Below, piece after piece: positions 57,156-64,000 of a DNA stretch of 64,000 nt (position 1 is the first letter of the stretch; each line of letters opens with the position of its first letter). This DNA comes from Ananas comosus (lineage: Eukaryota > Streptophyta > Magnoliopsida > Poales > Bromeliaceae), in assembly GCF_001540865.1 (NCBI RefSeq), contig NC_033625.1:8140728-8204727 (forward strand). The letters are read 5' to 3'. The notes below the pieces were generated by a model. That model worked only from the letters and a program-made list of their open reading frames with translations. It was not told where the DNA came from and did no database searches. Made by a program: the position numbers and the translations under genes.

Positions 57156-57660
57156 ATTCTACGGGTTTAACTCCTATATGTAACTCAACAAGATCCATAC
57201 CTCATTGTGGTTCATGAATTCAATCTCATCTTTTATGGCATTGTACCATTCTATAGAATTACTACTATTTATGGCTTCAAAAAAACTAAGAGGATCATCT
57301 AACTTCTACCTATTCTCATATAAAGATAGATAATATAATTACTAGATACAACATGTCTTCTCTGTCTTAAGAATCTTCTTAAATCTATCTGATTATTCAC
57401 TTGTACATCTTGATGCCCACTTGTACATCTTGATGTGAATTATTTATTTGTATATCTTGATGTGAATTATCAATGATAAGTTCACAATCACTTTGTGGTT
57501 TCAAAATAACTTATTGTTCAACTGAAATAGGAACCATCAAATCATAAAGGATAATAGCGGGTCTGTCCTGTACAGAATCTAAATACTCTTGAATGAGACA
57601 ATGAAAAGAAGAAGAAGAGAAGGAAGGAGAAAAGCAAGAAGAAGTTCTCCGGCGACCACA
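57156..57660 (-). pseudogene. Ty1-copia pol remnant, upstream part
   Basis: Continues the copia reading frame after the solo LTR. On the minus strand it reads EWYNAIKDEIEFMNHNEVW, a typical start of the reverse-transcriptase region, preceded by a degraded linker with stops and a (GAAGAA)-like end near 57600-57640. The two parts fit the order expected once the 2450-bp LTR and one copy of CTTGC are removed. Confidence 0.7.
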
Positions 57661-57980
57661 CCATAGCCTCAAGGTACATCCAAAATGTAGATGGAGAAAG
57701 CTTTCTAAAGTAAATTAATGCTTGCTAATAAAATTTGCTATAGTAATGAGTGGAAGAAACAAACACTTTCATTCAAAAAAAAAAATACTTGGCTAATTAC
57801 AAGCTTAGAATCAGAGAATTTAAATAGAAGAAGAAAATTTGAGGTTTAAGAAAATCCAATTCAACATGTACCCCTAAAAACTAGTTGGCATAAACTCCAC
57901 AATATGACCCACAACTTACACAAATTAAGCGACTACTCTACTATTTACATGACTTAGTCAATTTAGCCCACTACTGGCAC
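57661..57980. other. Intergenic, nothing recognised
   Basis: AT-rich sequence with an A run at 57775-57785. No gene recognised. Confidence 0.4.
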
Positions 57981-58189
57981 TACTAGGGATGTCAATGGGT
58001 ACGAATACCTAAAATTTTATCCGAACCCGAATCCGAACCTGAACAGAGCGGATTTACCCGATGCTAGATGGATATGGCTTTGGATATGGATATCAAAAAT
58101 AAAAATCCGACGGATATGAATTCGGATTTGGATTTTAACTGTACCCGACCCGAACCCGAACCCGACCAGAACCCAAATTTATTTTAGGG
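57981..58189. mobile_element. hAT-like MITE fragment (CCGAACCCGA type)
   Basis: AGGGATGTCAATGGGTACG and repeated CGAACCCGAACC / GGATATGGAT words are typical of a widespread plant hAT-like MITE. The right end is not clear. Confidence 0.45.
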
Positions 58190-58192
58190 TTA

Positions 58193-60024
58193 ATTGCATA
58201 CACGTCCCTGCAAACATGATGAATTGTAGATATATCCCTGCAAAACTCAACTTTCATAAGTTGTCCCTACAAAAGTCCTAATGTATGCAGATATGTCCCT
58301 GTCGTTAGTTTCCGTTAGAGAAATTTTGTTAACCATAATTAAAATACTTAATTATAGTTAATTAATAAGGTAAATTTACAATTTTACTCTTCTTCTTCCC
58401 CTCCCTCTTCTTCTTCCCTTTTCTTCGTCGCCGGCGAACCCGACCCAAAGTATGGGTGAGAGATCGTGACCTAATTAATGCCGTATATAAGACAAAATGA
58501 AATGTGGGAGATCGTGGCCGTCGAAAGTGAAAAGACGGCTGAGAGAGAAATCGTGCGGGCCAATTCGAAATCATAATTTCGAAACTCCCTCCTTCAAAAA
58601 AGATTACACCAGCTACCGAATCGTCTATTCGGAAGCTGCCGAGGGGGCAATTATTAGGGCCAATAATAATTTGCCACGTGATGGGTTGGTGCGCGATTCA
58701 GCGGGGAGCCAGGATTAAATAGTATGCACCGGGAGTAGAAAAGAAAAGGAAGTCACGGCATAACCGTAAGGAACAACCGCAAGCAATTAGGATCGGCTCG
58801 TAGTGGCCCACAAAAATAGAGAGAGGCCGATCGTGTACATAACTGCACAATAATAAGCGGAATATAAATATACGAGTAACGCCTAAAGAAGAGGACTTTT
58901 TCTTGCGTAAAGAAGACCACCTTTCAATTTCTCTGCATTTTCTTGCTTTTCTAGGAGTAATTCTACTTGCCATCTTTTCCTTTTCCGCATTTACTGTCTT
59001 TCTTAGAAATAGCTTTAGGGTTAAATTTTTTGAGTCTGTATGCCCTACGGGCATACTCTCTTTTGTACAAGTTTTCAAATTTGATTTCAATACATACAGG
59101 CATTCGGCTCTTCAGCCAACCCAAAATACTGTGTATTTCGTACATTCAGCTCATTTAGCCAAACTGTTTCCAAAGTAAAGGTTTTCGAACCTAGCTGATA
59201 CGATCCCTCATCAGCCGACTCGCTTGATCCGTAGGAGGGTGCAAACTTTGAGGGTCACCACGTGAAGCCGTACCCAATTCCTGCACGCTTCCCTAGGGAG
59301 ACCTTTGACCAGGTCAAAGGTTGAGGAACTCGGCTCCTAGCATATATCATGTTAGTTGTTTGATCTAACTTGTTTCTTTGGCTACTATTATTTACTCTTT
59401 GGCCATTTTACATAAGAAATCCACTAGTTTTGTATTTTCTCAAAAGTGTACCATTTTTTTCATTTTTTTTAGATTCAGACTATATTTTATTAAAACTGAC
59501 GAATATACTTCTATAATCTTATGGTTCCACCGCGGTCCTTCTGTACCTTGAGGAACGGGGTGACATGGACGCACCAGAGTTGGTGTGGAGACAGCGGATG
59601 CAAAATAAGTCGTTCGACGCTGCTACCGTCAGATGAGACGTGGGTAAGCCGGGGGTCAGAGAAAGAAGAGATAGAATATTTAAGGCACAGAGATATTTTG
59701 ATTAGTTTTCAAAATATTATAATTACATATGACTCTCTGTATCAAATAGCAAATATATATCTAAAAAACTCAAGTTATCAGATTTATCTCTCTAAAAGTC
59801 CTTCCATCTACAAATATATTATTTTGTTACCAAAATTTAGATAACTATGAGTTGAAAAATTTAACACAGTTAGGTAAGGGAGAAAATAATCTTTTACCCT
59901 TATATATATTATTTATATTCTAATATTGAGTTCCATTATTTTTCTCACCGTCTCCTCTATATCCATGGCAAGGTGAGGCCCTCTGTCGTGCAAAAATGAA
60001 ATACACTGCATGTGCCGCGGCAAA

Positions 60025-60056
<32 letters not shown>

Positions 60057-60284
60057 TAATTTTGTAGGATAAATTTGTAAGAATAAAATAATCAATTTAT
60101 ATTTCCACTGTTAAAAAAACTAATAGTGAATCAAATGAAGGGGCATATATGAATGAATCAGAATTTTTGGAGGAATATTTTCACAAACTAAAAAATTTTC
60201 AAAGAAATAAACCTGATCACTTAAATTTATAGGACTATATTTATTATTTGATAACTTTGTAAGGCTTGTATGAAATTAACCTAA
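58193..60284. mobile_element. AGGGTTAATT-ended inverted-repeat elements
   Basis: Left arm AGGGTTAATTGCATACACGT, followed by CCCTGC; the right end is the near complement (AGGTTAATTTCATACAAGCC read on the minus strand). A third related arm lies near 59700-59850 (TCTAAAAGTCCTTCCATC). So this may be one element of about 2 kb or a short one at about 59695-60284 next to half of another. Confidence 0.4.
58445..59345. other. Mixed-composition segment, possibly LTR-derived
   Basis: Less AT-rich than its surroundings, with a TATA-like ATATAAATATACG at about 58861. It also holds a self-complementary stretch GACCTTTGACCAGGTCAAAG at about 59301 and small overlapping open frames on both strands. No domain is recognised and no target duplication was found. 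Confidence 0.3.
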
Positions 60285-60756
60285 TAAAAAAAGTGAATCG
60301 CTTTAAAAAAAAAAAATTACAAAACTAGTAATTTTTTTATAAAAAAATATCATTCCTTTTTTTCTGCTTTGTTATCAAATTGGTCAAAATGCTGGTAAAA
60401 GTATCATTTTTATTAATTGTTTATATATTCTTTTGTTTTGTAAAAATCAGTCCGTCACAACTAACGGGAACCTTCACTAGTTGATGTTAAAGTGCATACA
60501 TGACATGACGTTTTTTGAAGCCCCGATTCTTTTTCCTTTTCCAAAAGAGAGAGCACTTCTCTCAGAGAGAATCCGAAAAGGGCAAAAGCTTAAATTAATG
60601 CACGCATCACGAGTACGAAGACAAATCCAATTGATCACCACCGTCCATTTCGGAACCAACGTACCCTGATCGCAAAGCACTTTATTCCCTACTATTCGCG
60701 CTTTCGTCGACACACAAATCACAACCATGTAAAATTATTGTTAATAACTAAAACAA
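60285..60756. other. Intergenic, nothing recognised
   Basis: AT-rich then mixed sequence. Overlapping open frames at 60477-60728 (minus) and 60481-60669 (plus) shadow each other and have no domain. Confidence 0.4.
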
Positions 60757-61333
60757 GGTAATAATGTACAGGAGCGCCCCCAACTTATGCTATTTTAAAT
60801 TAGCCCCTTATTATTTAATTTTTGAATGAACACCTCTTAAGCTCTTGATTTCAGCAATTTTAGTCAGCAATTTTAGTTAACTTACTAAGTTCAGCAATAA
60901 ATTTATAAAATATAATAACGAAACTATCTAATAAATAGAATTATAATCATTGATAACTAGTAGCTAATATAGTACAAAATTTAGTAAAAATCCTCAATAT
61001 AATATGTTAAAATGTACTTAAACCCCTTTCCGGTCATAGTTACTTCAAACTAAGATCTTAGACTTTCTCATGTATCTTAACTATTAATTTTTTTAATTTG
61101 AATTAAAAAACTTTATTAAATTTTGATAACTTTATCAGCTATAGTCACCATCAATTATTAGTTTTATCTAATAAAAGATAATTGCAAATAGCAAAATAAA
61201 TAACAAAATCCTCATTTTTAGTTAAACTCTCCGATTAATTCAATTGTAAAATCACTAAATAGAATAGATAAAGTGAAGGGCGCAATTTTCGATAACTTAT
61301 AAAGGTAAAGGGGTGCCCTTGCAATTTTACCTA
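60757..61333. mobile_element. MITE with AGGTAAWATTGYA ends
   Basis: Left AGGTAATAATGTACAGGAGC; right end read on the minus strand AGGTAAAATTGCAAGGGCAC, then CCC. These ends resemble those at 25512, 30016 and 30934. The AT-rich core is non-coding. No clean target duplication. Confidence 0.55.
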
Positions 61334-61401
61334 AAGAAACATTGTTAGGGGCTTAGGGCCTTTGATTAATGAAACCGTTAGGCCGTTTAATTAATCCCGC
61401 G

Positions 61402-62906
61402 CTACGCCCCCGAACACGACTGTGGGCGAAACCCTAATCGGTCCTTCTCCAAATCGTACACCATGTAGTAGTTTTGCTGTTGAAAGCTCCCGAGTATAAT
61501 CTACGGCCCCGCTCCGCCGCCGTCGTCGCCGGAGACAACGGCGAGGCATACCGCCTCGGCCGCCGCCGTGGCGGGCCCGGCGAGGACGAAGCAGTTCTCG
61601 ACGGGGAGCCGCATGTCAACGCCACCATTGAAGTGAAGCGCGAGCTCCGGGAGCCCGAGCTCCGCCGCCGCCGCGGGGGAGCGAGGCGGGGATTGGGGGA
61701 GGGTGAAGCAGGGGCGGAGGCCCGTGCGGCGCTCGGCGGCGGCGGAGCGGTTGAGGCGCCCGGCGACGCGGTCGAGGAGCGCAGCGGCGAGGGGCGCGAA
61801 CGCCGCCGGGTGAGTAGGGGGGAGGTGAAGGTGGTGCAGGAGTCGACGATGGCAGCTGCCGTCTTCCGGCGGTGTCGGGACGACAGCCCTGCGCGGAAGC
61901 CGCACCCTCAGCTCCGCTAGCCACCAGGTGATCCTGCGTAGCCCACTTAGTAGTATCCGGAAGGTGAGGGTGGGGAGACGGGAACAAAGCTGTAGCGTCC
62001 TCTATTACGCCGTCGCCGTTACCGCCTGCCGCCGCCGCCGCCGAGGGATAGGATCCGCTGACGCATCGGCTCGTCGTCGAAGGCGCGCGGAGAGGAGGGC
62101 AGTAGGAGAAGCGGTTGAGCGCCCAGCTGCGCGGGAAGGAGGGGCGCGCCGCGCCGAAGGCGGCAGGCCGTGGGGGCTGCGGTCGAGAAGAGGGAGCAAG
62201 CCGAGACGGAATCCGGAGGATCGGGAGGGCAGGGCTAGGTGTTCGGCGAGGAGGAGCCGGCGGTGAGTCCCGAAGGCTGCGATAGAGGATGGAGTACGGA
62301 TGGCATAGTTGGGGCCTGGCGGCGTGGAGAGGAGTTGCGCATAGCGCGGCAAGCGGAGAGGAGGCGGGGAGGTGATGCCAGAGAGCAGGGGGGTTGAGGC
62401 AGGAATGCTAGGCGGGAGGAGGAGAGGATTTGGGGAGGAAGGTGGGGGGGGGGAGGAGGGGGGAGGCAGCTGGTAGCAGCGTAGGAGTGGGTGCAGGGGA
62501 GCCAGGGGAGGGGGCTGGCGGAGTCGAGGAGGAGGAGGAGGGGCTGGGGAGGGGACCCGAACGACACGGCCAGGGAGTAGCCGCCGTACGAGTGCGGGAA
62601 CAGAGCAACGCTGGAGGAGTTCCAGGAGGAGGAGTTGATCAGGTGGGAGGCGCGGCGGAGGGAGGCGGACGAGAGGAGGAGGAGGAGAGGCGAGGACGAC
62701 GACGCGGACGACGCGGACGACGCGGACGAGGGGAGGTGGCGGAGGAGTGGGAGGGAAATGGCGGCGGCGGCGGCCATGGAGGAGGAGGAAGAGATGGTGA
62801 AGACGATCAGGATCAGGAAGCCGAGGAGGAGAGGTGCTGGCGACATTAAGAAAATTGTTGTTGTTGTGGTGGTAGAGAGTATAGAGAAATAGAGAGAAAG
62901 AAACAA
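61402..62906 (-). pseudogene. Plant aspartic protease (A1B, At4g16563-like), decayed
   Basis: Conserved blocks of an A1B protease appear in the correct order but in changing frames on the minus strand. The N-terminus has a signal-like stretch (start at 62906, or 62846 with MSPAPLLLGFLILIVF). Then comes HSYGGYSLAVSFGSPPQ and the first catalytic site as LDSAS (usual DTGS), followed by PWLPCTHSYA. After a frame change near 62300: NYAIRT and LLLAEHLALP. Another frame gives CSLFSTAAPT and GAPLLPAQLG; yet another gives WALNRFSYC. The second catalytic site reads VDSCTTFT (usual VDSGTTFT) at 61836-61847. Then [26 protein letters not shown] and [19 protein letters not shown] at 61501-61503 sits where the family usually has Ala. 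Beyond it, IILGSFQQQNYYMVYDLE and RLGFRPQSC run to the natural stop at 61402. At least four frame changes, two lost active-site residues and a nonsense codon argue for a pseudogene. An active enzyme would be secreted or vacuolar. Confidence 0.85.
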
Positions 62907-63085
62907 GTATAAGGATGAGGACTGAGGAGGGGTGGTATTCTTTGCGTAGGTTGATTGATTATTTATGAGGGGAGGAAGAGCGGAGCGGAGAAGATGGTGG
63001 GACCACCAGGAGCCTCTAGGCTCTAGCTTTTCATATAACCATTTGGAGCTGAGAAATTACTACTCCCACAAGTGAAAAGCGGTCA
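62907..63085. other. 5' flank of the protease pseudogene
   Basis: On the minus strand this precedes the pseudogene. A CT-rich leader (complement of GAGAGAAAGAAAC) and an AT-rich ATAAATAATC motif at about 62960-62970 could be remains of its promoter. Confidence 0.35.
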
Positions 63086-63086
63086 A

Positions 63087-63141
<55 letters not shown>

Positions 63142-63285
63142 GAGGTAGGTAGCACGCTATACTCACTTCGTCTATTTCATCTAGAAAATAAACTTAGCTG
63201 AAAATATGAATCAATTAGGATTCAAACTTGGGACCTCAAGTACCAACCATCAAGCCCTTTACCACTTGCTCTAGGGACGGTCGGT
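63086..63285 (-). mobile_element. SINE, minus orientation, with long poly(T)
   Basis: Poly(T) of 51 at 63089-63139, then GTAGCACGCTATACTC, AAACTTAGCTGAAAATATGA, B-box-like GATTCAAACTTGGGACC, A-box-like CCCTTTACCACTTGCTCTAG. Candidate imperfect 9-bp target duplication AAGCGGTCA (63077-63085) / AAGCAGTCA (63286-63294). The long uninterrupted tail suggests a fairly young insertion. Confidence 0.8.
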
Positions 63286-64000
63286 AAGCAGTCATCTTTG
63301 TTATTAGCTTTACTACAAAAGTGGGGTTTGAATAGCAGCATGCAAGGTTGCTAAATATTCAAAAAACTTAAAAAAACTTCATTTACAGTAAAAAGGTTTT
63401 CAGAAATTACATATTTCTATGTTTAGTTTGTACAGTCATCTCATTTAAAGTTACTAGCATTGTAAAATTATGGATATATTTGGTTCAGGTTATCTTGACA
63501 GGATTATAGACAATCCTGTTAGTATTACTGTGTTTGGTTCATCCGATATGTAATCTGTTCGGTATTGCAGCATTACAAAAGGTGTAATATTACACCAAAA
63601 ATATTACCGAAAGAGGGGTATGTATCTTGAATTACTGAAGGCGGCTAATCTTGCATATTATATAAAATTATAAGTTTGCCCCTCCAACTCTCCAAACCTT
63701 TTCAATACGTCATTTTAAAAATTTTAAAAATTTTACCCCTCCAATTTTTAAATTTTAAATTTTAGATTTAAAATTAAAATTTTAGATTTAAATTTAAATC
63801 TAAAATTTTAATTTTAAATCTAAAATTAATTGAAAATTTTATATTTTATATTTTAAATTTAAATTTTCAAAATTTCAAATTTTAATTTTTAAACTTCAAA
63901 TTTTAAATTTTAAATTTTAAAATTCAAATTTGTATTTTAGTTTCTAAATTTAAATTTAGATTTTAAATTTATAAATTTTATATTTATATTTTAAATTAAA
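63286..64000. other. AT-only low-complexity end of window
   Basis: 63286-63470 is ordinary. 63478-63640 shows words such as TTTGGTTCAGGTTATCTTG and TGTGTTTGGTTCATCC that look like the start of another MITE. From 63700 to the end the text is almost only A and T in AAATTT permutations, like the core of 25512-26552, and runs off the window. Confidence 0.45.

Noticed and set aside
61474..62266. Plus-strand frames of 148 and 112 codons
   Set aside because: Antisense of the protease blocks, Arg/Gly-rich, no domain.
62430..62892. Gly/Glu/Arg-rich plus-strand frames
   Set aside because: Antisense shadows of the Ser/Leu/Pro-rich aspartic protease pseudogene.

Overview
The window is nuclear DNA of a flowering plant, most likely a monocot. 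It has AT-rich, repeat-packed intergenic sequence. The few genes are very GC-rich with mostly G/C third codon positions, as in commelinid monocots. A bromeliad such as pineapple is my guess from this style, but nothing in the window proves the species. Only two intact-looking protein genes and one clear protein pseudogene can be supported in 64 kb. Two 25-N gaps (12978-13002, 20465-20489) and a single N (47652) show it is a draft assembly.

Genes: (1) 8366-9826 (+), a two-exon NDR1/HIN1-like (NHL/LEA_2) membrane protein of 214 aa. (2) About 50737-51543 (+), a single-exon protein with two DUF26 (Gnk2-type) domains and a C-terminal hydrophobic segment, resembling plasmodesmata-located or cysteine-rich repeat secretory proteins. 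(3) 61402-62906 (-), a decayed plant aspartic protease (A1B, At4g16563-like). It has several frameshifts, both catalytic motifs altered, and an in-frame TAG just before the conserved C-terminal block. A Ty1-copia pol remnant on the minus strand (about 53310-57660) is the only other clear protein homology.

Layout: 1-8.0 kb holds MITE-type repeats, including a nested pair of Tourist-like elements, a CACTA end and a foldback element. 8.0-10.4 kb is the NHL gene. 10.4-15 kb holds a SINE, MITEs and a gap. 15.1-29.1 kb, and again 33.4-34.6, 41.7-42.5, 42.6-46.2 and 46.9-47.2 kb, is a dense array of short elements with long terminal inverted repeats. These elements are bounded almost without exception by (TA)n or (CT)n/(GA)n microsatellites and share a terminal motif close to AGAGTTGAGCTAGAATACTA. 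I count about 30 copies in at least eight internal families. 30.0-31.2 kb is a large inverted repeat. 34.6-38.3 kb looks LTR-derived with a GC-rich unexplained part. 38.3-40.7 kb is AT-rich with several local duplications. 42793-45855 and 54701-57150 are two solo LTRs of one family, each with a perfect 5-bp target duplication; one sits inside a microsatellite-bounded element and the other inside the copia pol gene. 49358-50045 is a non-autonomous hAT-like element with an 8-bp duplication. 58.2-61.3 kb holds more inverted-repeat elements, and 61.4-62.9 kb is the protease pseudogene, followed by a SINE.

The main candidate for something undescribed is the microsatellite-bounded family of foldback elements. 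The main caution is that about 15.1-23.9 kb and 26.6-28.2 kb look like poorly polished long-read sequence: element copies there carry many single-base indels, and one copy appears to be a false duplicate across an N gap.
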